Source: Gracilibacillus alcaliphilus (lineage in GTDB: Bacteria; Bacillota; Bacilli; Bacillales; Amphibacillaceae). From it: a stretch of 52,067 bases of DNA. Shown in pieces: positions 34,446 to 43,452 of the stretch; positions within the stretch are counted from its first letter, which is position 1; every line of letters begins with the position of its first letter. The position numbers and the translations under genes are program-made. The DNA is taken from positions 1 through 52,067 of the forward strand of contig NZ_JAFBFA010000038.1 in assembly GCF_016909015.1 (NCBI RefSeq), written 5' to 3'. The notes below the pieces were generated by a model. That model was not told where the DNA came from, made no database searches, and saw nothing but the letters and a program-made list of their open reading frames with translations.

Positions 34446-36446
34446 ATGACGTGGTGGACAGAAAACCACCTAAGATTGATTCAAAATAATATAAGTGAAA
34501 CAAATGCCAATTTAGATGTTGATCAATTAATTCAACAACTAAAAGAATTTTCAGCAAATACGCTTATGTTAAATACAGGTGGAATAGAGGCTTTTTATCC
34601 GACTAAATTAGAATATCAGTATTCTTCACCATATCTAGAGAAGGATCTAATTAAAGAAGTTATTCAAAAATGTCACGCCAATCATATTAAATTCATAGCT
34701 CGATTTGATTTTAGCAAAGCTCATGAAAGCATTTATGCGAAGAAGCCGGAGTGGTTTTATCTTTCAAAGGATAAAGAGATCGTAAATTATAATGAGATGA
34801 TTCACACTTGTGTAAATGGTTTTTACCAGAAGGAGTATGCGTTAAAAATAATTGAGGAAGTTATTGATCTATATGATGTAGATGGAATCTTCTTTAATAT
34901 GTTTGGCTATCAGACAAGAGATTATAGTAATAATTATTATGGAATTTGTCATTGTAATAACTGTAAAACAAGGTTTAAAGAAATGTTTAATCAAATGTTA
35001 CCAACTGAAGAAAACCCTGATGATCCAGTGTATCAAGATTATATTGCTTTTAAAGATATCACGACAAATGAAATGCTAGATCGCATTCATACATTAGTTA
35101 AAGCAAAAAATAAAAATATTGCAATTTCAACTTATCATGACCAAAAAGTGGATATTGTTCGTAAGGAATCCAACACAGCAATAGATAGACCTTATCCTAA
35201 GTGGTTGTATTCAGCATCGGAAAACGTACAATCAATAGAAGATTCCTGGCAAGATAAATTAATTAGTAATTGTGTTATTAATGCAGTTGATATCTTCTAT
35301 AGATTTGTTGGGGTTTCAAAACATGAAATTGAAATTAGACTATATGAGAGTATAGCGAGTGGCTCAGGACTGGATTTTTGTATAATAGGTGACTTTGAAG
35401 GCTATCCTGATCGTGATAATTTCTCGGTGGTAAAAGATATCTTCCACTTTCACCAAAAGAATGAAAGGTACTTTGGCAACTTCAGCTCAGTTGCTGATGT
35501 ATTATTGATTAAGCCTGAACAAAGCGCGGGAAGAGATTCTGTAATGGAGTATTTGGGTATTTATAAAATGTTAAAGGAGCAGCACGTTATATTTGATGTT
35601 TTATTACAAGAGAACATGAAAACCCCTGTCCGTTCTCTAAATGAATATAAAGCAGTTATCTTTCCAAATATAAAACAATTGAAAGAAAATGAATGGAATA
35701 TAATGGAATCCTCCTTAAAATCAGGTGTTTCTATGATTGCTACTGGTCAATCCTTTACAGGGAATTCATTTAATCGTAATAAGCTATCTAATGTATTTGG
35801 TGGCAGTTTTAAAGGTATTAAACAAAATTCTCGTTCCGATTATTTTGAAGTGAAGAATAAAAGCGTATTTTCAAGCTTTAAAAACCGAGATTGGATTTTT
35901 ATTGATGAAGAATTCACTAGGATAAAGTTCCAATCGAGTGTCACAAGATTATTGCCGCATATAGAAACAGCCCGTTTTGGCCCCCCTGAGAGAGTTGGAG
36001 GACATCGTAAAAGTAATGATTTTGGAATGGGTAGACATACGCTAGAAGAAAGTGAAAGCGTTTATATACCATGGAAAATAGGTTGCCTATATTACAAACA
36101 TGGATTTGAAGATCACAAAAATATTATGACAGATCTTATTGATAATCTCCTTCAGGACCATGTTGTATTGACAACAGATGCACCTGAAAGTGTAGAGATA
36201 TTCTTAAACAAGTATGACAATAAGAATTATTTACTACAATTTTTAAATCTTTCTGGGTTTAATGGAACCACCTATCATGCTGCCAATGAAATAAGGGAAG
36301 TGAACGTAAGTATAAATGATTGCGCAATAAAAAATATTTATAGTTTAGTTAAAAACAATACAATTCCGTTTGAAATACAGAAAGATAGGCTCAAGTTAAA
36401 AGTTAATAAAATAGAAAAATACGAAGCATTAGTTTTGCAAATTTGA
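34446..36446 (+). CDS. Putative glycoside hydrolase (GHL6 / beta-galactosidase-trimerisation type)
   Basis: 666 residues, cytoplasmic (no signal peptide). The N-terminal half (about 1-330) looks like a TIM barrel of the hypothetical glycosyl hydrolase 6 group: MTWWTENHLRLIQNNI, NTLMLNTGGIEAFYPTK, IKFIARFDFSKAHESIYAKK, MIHTCVNGFYQKEYA and YDVDGIFFNMFGYQTRDYS. A cysteine cluster CHCNNC follows at about 171-176, reminiscent of the metal-binding cysteines of GH42 enzymes. Residues about 340-560 resemble the GH42 trimerisation domain, with a Cys-free flavodoxin-like fold (YKAVIFPNIKQLKENEW). No activity is assigned to such proteins with confidence. The neighbouring transporter suggests an oligosaccharide is hydrolysed inside the cell. 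An internal cre-like TGAAAGCGTTTATA lies at 36053. Ribosome site GGGGGTGAGG. Confidence 0.75.
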   Translation: MTWWTENHLRLIQNNISETNANLDVDQLIQQLKEFSANTLMLNTGGIEAFYPTKLEYQYSSPYLEKDLIKEVIQKCHANHIKFIARFDFSKAHESIYAKKPEWFYLSKDKEIVNYNEMIHTCVNGFYQKEYALKIIEEVIDLYDVDGIFFNMFGYQTRDYSNNYYGICHCNNCKTRFKEMFNQMLPTEENPDDPVYQDYIAFKDITTNEMLDRIHTLVKAKNKNIAISTYHDQKVDIVRKESNTAIDRPYPKWLYSASENVQSIEDSWQDKLISNCVINAVDIFYRFVGVSKHEIEIRLYESIASGSGLDFCIIGDFEGYPDRDNFSVVKDIFHFHQKNERYFGNFSSVADVLLIKPEQSAGRDSVMEYLGIYKMLKEQHVIFDVLLQENMKTPVRSLNEYKAVIFPNIKQLKENEWNIMESSLKSGVSMIATGQSFTGNSFNRNKLSNVFGGSFKGIKQNSRSDYFEVKNKSVFSSFKNRDWIFIDEEFTRIKFQSSVTRLLPHIETARFGPPERVGGHRKSNDFGMGRHTLEESESVYIPWKIGCLYYKHGFEDHKNIMTDLIDNLLQDHVVLTTDAPESVEIFLNKYDNKNYLLQFLNLSGFNGTTYHAANEIREVNVSINDCAIKNIYSLVKNNTIPFEIQKDRLKLKVNKIEKYEALVLQI

Positions 36447-36477
36447 TTTTATCATTAATATGGGGAGGAATTTGCTT

Positions 36478-38001
36478 ATGAGAAAATTGCTCTTATGCGG
36501 ATTTATGATTTGTTTGTCATATATGATTCTAGTTGGCTGTTCTAATCAAAATACAGGAAGTAGCTCTGATGTTCAAGAGGACGAATCAAATGTGGAGAGT
36601 AGTGAAGAAACTCTAAATATAGAGATTATGACAGGGTTATTTTCCGAAGTGCCTGATATGGATAACGAGTTTTTCTCAGAGCTTCAAGAGAAGACCGATA
36701 CAGAGTTAGATATGATATGGGTGCCAGATGCTGAATATAATACGAGGTTTGATCTAGTGCTAGCGTCAGGTGATATCCCAGAAGTTATTTGGCAATTAGA
36801 TTTTACAAAGCCCACATTATTGCAATCCATAGAGCAAGGGGCATTTTGGGATTTAGCGCCTTTCTTGGGGGATTTTTCAGAGTTTCCAAATTTGGCAAAC
36901 AATGTAACACCAGGCATCTGGGATTTTGTTACAGAAAATGAACAAATTTGGGGTATTCCTAGATCACGATCATTAATTGATTCAGGTATAAAGTTCAGAA
37001 AAGATTGGTTGGAGGAGTATGATATTCCAATTCCTGAAACTTTAGAAGATTATAAAGAGGCACTTTCTATTATTGTCGAAAATGATCCTAGTGGCCAGGG
37101 AACAATAGGTGTTGCAGAAGGAGTTACTAGTTCATTATTGATGGCATTCGGTGCAACAACACCTACCTATAATGAAGAAGGCGGGATGATAAAAGATATC
37201 TTAACGCCACAGTATATTGATTTGATTGAATGGTTGAACGGACTTTATGAAGAAGGGCTTATTGCAACAGAGTTTTCAGGGTTAAATGGATTTCAGCAAC
37301 AAGACATGCTTCGTTCTGGTAGGCTAGCAAGTTATACCTATAGTATTTACAGAGATTTTTCTTGGACGGAAGATATACAAAAAGTGCAACCAGAAGGGGA
37401 ATTAATGACCCTCCCACCTTTAGAAGGACCGGCTGGCTATACAGCTCAATTAGCTACAGGGTCAAGTGGAGCATATTATATATCTAAAAAAGTACCTGAG
37501 GATAAAGTCAGAAGAATTCTTCAGTATTTTGAACAAACAGCAAGTGAAGAGATGACTGACTTTGCCTATTATGGAATAGAAGGTGTACATCACGAGATAG
37601 AAAATGACATGAAAGTATTAACTGAGCTAGGTAGAGAGCAGGTTGATACAACTGCATTACAGCCATTTACTCCAGGTTATGTGAAATGGGGGAAAGTTCA
37701 TTACCCAGGTGCATCTAAAGAAGAAAATGAAGCAAAGGAAGAAGAAGTGGCTGGATATGAGGAGCTTGGAAAGCAGAATCCCTTCAATTGGTTACATTCT
37801 TCAACATGGGTGGATGTTTGGCCTAATTACCAAAGTGAATTTGATAGTAAAGTAACTCAAGCAATTGTTGGCGAAATATCAATCGAGGATTTTAGATCTT
37901 ATGTGGAAGAACTGAGGAATGACGAACAGATTAAACAAGCCTTTTTAGAATTTGCAGAATCATATGAACCTCATAAAGATAGAGAACTGATATTAGATTA
38001 A
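36478..38001 (+). CDS. Carbohydrate ABC transporter substrate-binding lipoprotein (LplA/YtcQ-like)
   Basis: 507 residues from ATG 36478; GGGGAGG stands 8 nt upstream, and the earlier in-frame start at 36460 would put that site inside the gene. Lipobox ILVGC (Cys21), then an acidic low-complexity linker (SSDVQEDESNVESSEETL). The rest is a type 1 extracellular solute-binding fold of the long LplA class: NEFFSELQEKTDTELDMIW, LASGDIPEVIWQLD, WGIPRSRSLIDSGIKFRKDW. Family members bind oligosaccharides. First of the three transporter genes; a strong hairpin follows. Confidence 0.9.
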   Translation: MRKLLLCGFMICLSYMILVGCSNQNTGSSSDVQEDESNVESSEETLNIEIMTGLFSEVPDMDNEFFSELQEKTDTELDMIWVPDAEYNTRFDLVLASGDIPEVIWQLDFTKPTLLQSIEQGAFWDLAPFLGDFSEFPNLANNVTPGIWDFVTENEQIWGIPRSRSLIDSGIKFRKDWLEEYDIPIPETLEDYKEALSIIVENDPSGQGTIGVAEGVTSSLLMAFGATTPTYNEEGGMIKDILTPQYIDLIEWLNGLYEEGLIATEFSGLNGFQQQDMLRSGRLASYTYSIYRDFSWTEDIQKVQPEGELMTLPPLEGPAGYTAQLATGSSGAYYISKKVPEDKVRRILQYFEQTASEEMTDFAYYGIEGVHHEIENDMKVLTELGREQVDTTALQPFTPGYVKWGKVHYPGASKEENEAKEEEVAGYEELGKQNPFNWLHSSTWVDVWPNYQSEFDSKVTQAIVGEISIEDFRSYVEELRNDEQIKQAFLEFAESYEPHKDRELILD

Positions 38002-38026
38002 TTTCTCTTATTTACTGTAGGTAATC

Positions 38027-38106
38027 GCAGTGGTATTTCTAAGCGAGGGTTAGAGTAAGAAAAAGTAAATAGTTAATCTAGATTCACCAACTATAAATAC
38101 CACTGC
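38027..38106 (+). other. Inverted repeat between binding-protein and permease genes
   Basis: GCAGTGGTATTT (38027-38038) and AAATACCACTGC (38095-38106) are perfect 12-nt arms 56 nt apart, followed by CTCATTTTAAAT. Such hairpins often protect the 3' end of abundant binding-protein mRNA or partly stop transcription. Confidence 0.6.
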
Positions 38107-38178
38107 CTCATTTTAAATAAATAACCTGACTAGATAATAAGAGGGTAATTCAGTAATTCCTTGGAGGGAGAAGGATAT

Positions 38179-39126
38179 ATGAACCAATTAGGAATGGAAA
38201 CACAAAATATATCTTCGAAAGCAAATGGGTTATTAAAAAGGATACTAAGATACCGATATGTATATTTACTCGTAATGCCTGGTTTTTTATTCTTAATTAT
38301 TTTTAAATTTATTCCGATGTGGGGGTTAATTCTATCATTTCAAGAGTATAACCCTTTTCAAGGGATTATTGGTAGTGAATGGGTTGGACTCAAAAACTTT
38401 AAAGATTTGTTTACTAGTGAGCAATTTTATATGATGTTTAGAAATACTTTAGTGATCAATATTTTTAGTTTAGTATTCTATTTTCCCCTTCCTATTATTC
38501 TAGCTTTAATGCTTAATGAAGTTAGGCATGAAGTTTTTAAACGAGTAAACCAATCTATCGTTTACTTACCTCATTTTCTATCATGGGTTGTCGTGGTAAG
38601 TATGACATATTTTATGTTGTCTGCCGATGTAGGAGTATTAAATAAGTTATTGAATCAACTAGGTATGAATCAAGTAGCCTTAATGTCAGATTCAAAGTAC
38701 TTTTGGATATTACTAACTCTTCAAAGCATTTGGAAGGATGCTGGATGGGGTACGATTATATTTTTGGCAGCTATAGCAGGTGTAGATCCACAACGATATG
38801 AAGCAGCAGTGATGGATGGTGCAAGTAGACTGAGACAAATATGGCATATTACACTGCCAGCTATAAGACCTACCATAATCATTCTCTTGATACTGCGTCT
38901 TGGTAGTATGATGGATATAGGATTCGAACAAGTTTTACTCATGTACAGTCCTGTTGTTCGTGATGTTGCAGAAGTTTTTGATACTTATGCCTATACACAA
39001 GGAATCTTACGCGGACAGATAAGTGTTGGGGTTACGGTAGGGATGTTTAAAGGAGTAGTAGGCTTAATATTAGTGGTTGCAGCAAACCGAATTGTGAAGC
39101 GCATGGGTTATGAAGGTTTATACTAA
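38179..39126 (+). CDS. Carbohydrate ABC transporter permease (LplB-like)
   Basis: 315 residues from ATG 38179 (GGAGGGAGAAGG upstream; the in-frame TTG at 38161 would include that site). Six membrane helices. RYVYLLVMPGFLFLIIFKFI at the start and the ATPase-contact EAA loop YEAAVMDGASRLRQIWHITL near residue 215 identify a binding-protein-dependent sugar permease of the LplB/YtcP class. Pairs with the next gene. No ATPase gene is nearby, so a shared MsmX-like ATPase is inferred. Confidence 0.92.
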   Translation: MNQLGMETQNISSKANGLLKRILRYRYVYLLVMPGFLFLIIFKFIPMWGLILSFQEYNPFQGIIGSEWVGLKNFKDLFTSEQFYMMFRNTLVINIFSLVFYFPLPIILALMLNEVRHEVFKRVNQSIVYLPHFLSWVVVVSMTYFMLSADVGVLNKLLNQLGMNQVALMSDSKYFWILLTLQSIWKDAGWGTIIFLAAIAGVDPQRYEAAVMDGASRLRQIWHITLPAIRPTIIILLILRLGSMMDIGFEQVLLMYSPVVRDVAEVFDTYAYTQGILRGQISVGVTVGMFKGVVGLILVVAANRIVKRMGYEGLY

Positions 39127-39149
39127 ATATTTAACGGAGGGTTTATAAG

Positions 39150-40034
39150 TTGAGCTTTGTTTATAAAAAAAGATTAACAACCATTGACTGGATTAATTAC
39201 GTCTTATTGGCGATCATAGCAATCATAAGTTTGTTCCCTTTTGTCTATGTATTCAGTGTTTCATTTACAGATCCTGAATCATATATCCCTTTAAAACTTT
39301 ACCTCTTCCCAGAAAATTGGTCTCTAGCAGCATACAAATATATTCTATCTACTGCTAGTTTTATTAATTCTTTGATGAGTACAGTTTTTATTACAGTTGT
39401 TGGTACCATCCTAAATTTACTTTTTACGTTGACGATGGCTTATGCTTTAACAAAAAAGAAAGTTCCTGGAATGAAGTTTATGATGGGGTGTGTTATTTTT
39501 ACGCTTGTTTTTAGTGCTGGGATTGTACCTAATTATTTGCTCGTAAAAGAATTAGGGCTTTTGAACTCATTATGGGCGCTCATACTACCTAATTTAACCA
39601 ATGCATGGAGCCTTATTGTAGTCAAAAGTTTCATAGATAATTTACCAACAGAACTTGAGGAAGCCGCGATTATAGATGGCTGCAATGAACTAGGTGTGTT
39701 TTTAAAAGTGATTTTGCCTTTAAGTATGCCAGTAATTGCTGCATTTACCTTATTCTTCGCTGTTGCACATTGGAATCAATATTTCCAAGCATTAGTTTAT
39801 TTAACTGATTCTGAGAAATGGACTTTGCAAGTTTTAGTTAAATCCCTTGTAATTGATTCAGAAGCAATAGGGGCAGCATCTAGTGGAGCAGTTAGTGATG
39901 ATTCAACTCAACCTCCTTCTGAAACGATTCGTATGGCATCTATTGTCTTATCAATGCTGCCCATATTAATAGTTTACCCATTCTTGCAAAAGCATTTTGC
40001 GAAAGGTGTTATGCTCGGTTCTATTAAGGGTTAA
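39150..40034 (+). CDS. Carbohydrate ABC transporter permease (LplC/YtcP-like)
   Basis: 294 residues; TTG start after GGAGGG. Six membrane helices. EAA loop LEEAAIIDGCNELGVFLKVI near residue 170-190. The C-terminal AKGVMLGSIKG is the hallmark ending of the CUT1 LplC/YtcP permeases. The second half of the channel with the upstream permease. Confidence 0.92.
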   Translation: MSFVYKKRLTTIDWINYVLLAIIAIISLFPFVYVFSVSFTDPESYIPLKLYLFPENWSLAAYKYILSTASFINSLMSTVFITVVGTILNLLFTLTMAYALTKKKVPGMKFMMGCVIFTLVFSAGIVPNYLLVKELGLLNSLWALILPNLTNAWSLIVVKSFIDNLPTELEEAAIIDGCNELGVFLKVILPLSMPVIAAFTLFFAVAHWNQYFQALVYLTDSEKWTLQVLVKSLVIDSEAIGAASSGAVSDDSTQPPSETIRMASIVLSMLPILIVYPFLQKHFAKGVMLGSIKG

Positions 40035-40057
40035 TTATGAAAATAAGAGGTGATAAT

Positions 40058-40969
40058 GTGGAACGTATTGGTTTTATAGGTCTTGGTATAATGGGAAAAC
40101 CAATGGCTAAAAATTTAATTAAAAGTGGTTATCAATTAGTTATATATAATAGAAGTCGAGAAGCAACTCTTGAGCTAGCAGAAGAAGGAGCAGAATTTGG
40201 TCATTCTCCTAAAGAAGTTGCTAATAAGGTGGATGTACTCATAACTATGTTACCGAATGGCCCTGATGTGGAAGAAGTTCTATTAGGGGAAGATGGGGCA
40301 ATTCTAGGATTATCGCCAGGGAATACAGTAATTGATATGAGTTCAATTTCACCTATTGTTGCTAAAAGAATAGCTGGTGTTCTTCATGAAAAGAACATTG
40401 CTATGATAGATGCACCAGTAAGTGGTGGAGAACCAGGAGCTAAAGAAGGTACTTTGGCCATCATGGTTGGAGCTAATAAAGAGGATTTCTCTAAATGCTA
40501 CGGCATATTATCTGCTATGGGTAAAACTGTCACACGAGTTGGAGAAATCGGGAGTGGCAATGTAGTTAAACTAGTCAATCAATCGATCGTTGCGCTAAAT
40601 ATTGCAGCTATATCGGAAGCGCTTTTATTAGGTGCAAAGTGTGGAGTAAATCCTCCGGATATCTATAAGGCAATTAATGAAGGTTTAGCTGGAAGTAATG
40701 TATTAAACGCAAAGTTTCCTATGATGATGGAAAATAATTATGAACCAGGGTTTACGTTGGAGCTACATAAGAAAGATTTAGATAATGTTCTAAGCACTGC
40801 TGATTCAATAAATTATAAAATGCCACTAACCTCAATGGTAACAGAATTTGTTGATGAGTTAATAAAAGATAGGCAAGAAAAAAGTGATCATAGTGCATTA
40901 CTAAAATATTTTGAAAAGCTCTCTTCTTTTCAGTTACTAAAGGGTCAAGACTATAAAGCTGAAAACTAA
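40058..40969 (+). CDS. 3-hydroxyisobutyrate / 2-hydroxy-3-oxopropionate reductase-family dehydrogenase
   Basis: 303 residues from GTG 40058 (TAAGAGGTG upstream); an in-frame ATG at 40037 adds seven residues and also has a weak AAGGG site. NAD(P)-binding fold IGFIGLGIMGKPMAKNL, substrate-binding DAPVSGGEPGAKEGTLAIMV, catalytic-Lys motif GSGNVVKLVNQ and C-terminal helical domain. The family reduces or oxidises beta-hydroxyacids (GarR, tartronate semialdehyde; MmsB, 3-hydroxyisobutyrate). As the last gene of a sugar locus it may act on a hydroxyacid or on an oxidised sugar derivative. Exact substrate unknown. Confidence 0.85.
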   Translation: MERIGFIGLGIMGKPMAKNLIKSGYQLVIYNRSREATLELAEEGAEFGHSPKEVANKVDVLITMLPNGPDVEEVLLGEDGAILGLSPGNTVIDMSSISPIVAKRIAGVLHEKNIAMIDAPVSGGEPGAKEGTLAIMVGANKEDFSKCYGILSAMGKTVTRVGEIGSGNVVKLVNQSIVALNIAAISEALLLGAKCGVNPPDIYKAINEGLAGSNVLNAKFPMMMENNYEPGFTLELHKKDLDNVLSTADSINYKMPLTSMVTEFVDELIKDRQEKSDHSALLKYFEKLSSFQLLKGQDYKAEN

Positions 40970-41153
40970 TCTTCCGTAAGCTCTTCACTTCCAGACTTGG
41001 AGAGATGTTAAAGTAGTCTAAGGGGGGATAACGGCTAATACCGATAAGCCCGCTTTATCGTTTACAATATATTTACTTTTGTTTTATGGCGGTTCAATGA
41101 AAGCTCTCTATAATTAAGAAGGCAAGTAGATAAGAAATGGTTTTGAGTCAATG

Positions 41154-41214
41154 AGACAATCTTTAATAGATCACGGCAGAATGTGTTGCTATGTATCTAT
41201 TAAGGTTGTCTTTT
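41154..41214 (+). terminator. Terminator of the sugar operon
   Basis: AGACAATCTTTAATAGAT pairs with ATCTATTAAGGTTGTCT (one bulge, one wobble), followed by TTTAATTT. Loop about 26 nt. 41215-41234 holds nothing else. Confidence 0.75.
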
Positions 41215-41234
41215 AATTTATGGAGGGGGTGAAA

Positions 41235-41420
41235 AATTTGAAAAAAGACTGCAAATAGTACAAGACCGTTTAAATAGTTAAAAAATTTCTTCGGACAAAT
41301 CACCGAATCATATTGAGAAGAGCGTTAGAAGTGATATGGCATTCATTATCGCTTATTTTATTGCAACCATTTACTTTCAATCGGCTAACTTTCCATACAC
41401 CACTGTAACAATTGCATAAC
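41235..41420 (+). pseudogene. Fragment of a small membrane protein
   Basis: Close after a GGAGGGGGTG site, one frame reads EKFEKRLQIVQDRLNS, a TAA, then KISSDKSPNHIEKSVRSDMA and FIIAYFIATIYFQSANFPYT, ending at TAA near 41420. A charged N-terminal part and one membrane helix, with a stop between, suggest a decayed gene. Family not recognised. The remaining bases to 41618 show nothing. Confidence 0.4.
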
Positions 41421-41618
41421 CATAAAAAAAGCCCAACTAACATCAGCGGCAGTCAAAAATAACTCACCACGGATAATAGGAAGGCATTTATCACAGAAAC
41501 AATCAAGCAAAGCACCCTCAACAATTGGATTTTACCATTACATTCTGAATAACGATTATGGTGCTAATCCATTTACCGCTTGTTTGGTGAGTAGTCTTTT
41601 GCTTCTTAATTTAGGTAT

Positions 41619-43019
41619 TTAAAAGAGCTTGCCATGCCGATATAATAAGGTAGTCAGTCTTTCTAAGGATAACAAATAACAGGTATATCTCATCGAATAT
41701 TCATTAGAAAGAAAGTAGCTGTCATATACATTTTGGAAGGTAGTGATCATCTGTTTAGACATCGCTGCAATAATTTCTTCTTCTGTAAAGTTATGGACAG
41801 CAAGTGTTTGTTTCCATTCTAAATAGGAGACAATTACTCCCCCTGCATTAGCAAGGATATCTGGTATGATAACAGCCCCTTTTGCTTCGAGGTAGTTATC
41901 GGCCTCCGTAGAGATCGGTGCATTGGCTCCTTCTACTAATACCGAGGCCTGCACTTGATCCATATTCTCTTTATGAACCTGCCCTTCAATCGCGGCCAGA
42001 ACGAGAATATCGCAATCTGCAGTAAGTACAGCTGTTGCCGGCAGGAGCGTTGCTTTAATGCCTGCCTGTTTTAATTCAGCAGCATTTGTAGGCAGATCAC
42101 CGCCAGATTGATTAGTAAAGGTAATTAAGGCCTCAATATCTAAGCCATCTGGATGATATAATGTAACTGCATGATCCCCTACGGCGACGACAGTGTATTT
42201 ATTCTTGTCATATTGAACCGCTTCTTGAGCGGATACACTTCCCACATTGCCAAAGCCTTGGATAGCTACTCTAATATTTTTTCCTTCTTTCGTCTTTTGA
42301 CGCAGGGCTTGGAGTGTCTGCCATTGTTTAGTACGCGGGATGGCTTGATTCTTGTCATACTGTTTGGCCCAATGATCGATTAACCAGGAATAACTTAGAA
42401 ACACTCCCCTTCCTGTTGATTCGCGCCTGCCTTTGACCCCGCCATTAGCAACACTTTTACCAGTGAAGGATCCTGCATAGGGTTTTCCTGGATTAATGGT
42501 TTTATATTCTCCTACCATCCAGTCAATCACTTTTTCATTGGTTCCTAGGTCAGGGGCAGGTACATCTTGATTTGGCCCGATATCACGGGAGAAATTCTGT
42601 ACATATTTTTTGCTGATCAGATTAAGTTCTCTCTCTGATACCAAACGGGGATTAATATGTACCCCGCCTTTGGCACCGCCGAAAGGAAGCCGATGCAGTG
42701 CGTTTTTTAAGGTCATTAAAATGGCTAAGTTCTCTACTTCTTCCTCTGTTACCACTTCGCTAAATCGAATTCCACCTTTATAGTAGCCACTGATATTGTT
42801 GTGCTGTACACGGTAAGCGGGTATACGGACGATGCCATTTTTCTCTGTGGAAACCCTTATGTAACATTTAATGATTTTGTCGGTTGTCTTAATAATTTCC
42901 TTGGCAGATCCACAGATGGTTTTTCGCTTCTCTGGATCAGAAATCCCTAAGAAATTGTCTTGATGACTTAAGCTGCTCATTACCATTTCAATTAATGCCT
43001 GTGTTTCTTTTCGTTTCAT
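41619..43019 (-). CDS. NAD-specific glutamate dehydrogenase (RocG/GudB family)
   Basis: 466 residues, about 40 more than RocG or GudB. Dimerisation/substrate domain with YYKGGIRFSEVVTEEEVENL and LPFGGAKGGV (catalytic Lys117 in the AKGG motif), DVPAPDLGTNEKVIDWM and GKSVANGGVKGRRESTGRG. NAD domain with VAIQGFGNVGSVSAQEA. It deaminates glutamate to 2-oxoglutarate, or the reverse. The N-terminal 30 residues (TQALIEMVMSSLSHQDNFLG) and the C-terminal tail account for the extra length. Perfect AAGGAGGA site. The gene lies opposite dnaX and carries an operator-like repeat upstream. Leu/Phe/Val dehydrogenase is less likely, since those are shorter. Confidence 0.9.
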   Translation of the reverse strand: MKRKETQALIEMVMSSLSHQDNFLGISDPEKRKTICGSAKEIIKTTDKIIKCYIRVSTEKNGIVRIPAYRVQHNNISGYYKGGIRFSEVVTEEEVENLAILMTLKNALHRLPFGGAKGGVHINPRLVSERELNLISKKYVQNFSRDIGPNQDVPAPDLGTNEKVIDWMVGEYKTINPGKPYAGSFTGKSVANGGVKGRRESTGRGVFLSYSWLIDHWAKQYDKNQAIPRTKQWQTLQALRQKTKEGKNIRVAIQGFGNVGSVSAQEAVQYDKNKYTVVAVGDHAVTLYHPDGLDIEALITFTNQSGGDLPTNAAELKQAGIKATLLPATAVLTADCDILVLAAIEGQVHKENMDQVQASVLVEGANAPISTEADNYLEAKGAVIIPDILANAGGVIVSYLEWKQTLAVHNFTEEEIIAAMSKQMITTFQNVYDSYFLSNEYSMRYTCYLLSLERLTTLLYRHGKLF

Positions 43020-43055
43020 GAAAATTCCTCCTTGATGAAAGTAGTTTTTGACTCC

Positions 43056-43105
43056 GTTATATTTAAGTAGTCTTCCACTTTATCAAGGTTGTTACGCCTT
43101 GATAA
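43056..43105 (-). promoter_or_regulatory. Promoter with 9-bp inverted repeat upstream of the glutamate dehydrogenase gene
   Basis: TTATCAAGG (43080-43088) and CCTTGATAA (43097-43105) are perfect inverted copies with 8 nt between them. The minus-strand -35 TTGATA lies in the first arm, and a TATAAC/ATATAA -10 follows after 18-19 nt. The arrangement is that of a repressor or activator operator. The regulator is unknown. Confidence 0.55.
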
Positions 43106-43390
43106 GTTTCACGCGAACCATCGGCAAGGAAAATAGGCCTTTTTGAAGGACATCTTAACTTTATGATGACATGAGTAACCGCCTTCATTATCAGTACAAC
43201 AAACTCTCATAACAAATGTCAATAGAAAAGTAACAACTGCTGTTTCGAGTGGTATTCGTAATATCCTATGCTTTTTTTCAGGAAATAATAAACTTCTTGC
43301 AAGAAACATGGCTTCATATGGTTAGGAAGCAAGAGGTAAACGGACTAAGTAACAACAACCTTTCTATATGTCAGGATATTTTCACTCGTT
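43106..43390. other. Gap between the dehydrogenase gene and dnaX
   Basis: Nothing coding or structural stands out. Confidence 0.4.
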
Positions 43391-43419
43391 TTTCAAGGGT
43401 TAATTTGCTACAATATAAT
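43391..43419 (+). promoter_or_regulatory. Probable dnaX operon promoter
   Basis: Perfect TATAAT at 43414, with a poor -35 (TTTCAA at 43391) 17 nt upstream. 33 nt before the dnaX start. Confidence 0.45.
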
Positions 43420-43452
43420 AATGAGGAATTTATTTAGTAAAGGGGAAACGTT

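Noticed and set aside
41022..41048. 16S-rRNA-like phrase (GGATAACGGCTAATACCG)
   Set aside because: Only about 20 bases resemble the 16S region GGATAAC...GCTAATACCG, with the intervening helix missing. Too short to call an rRNA fragment.
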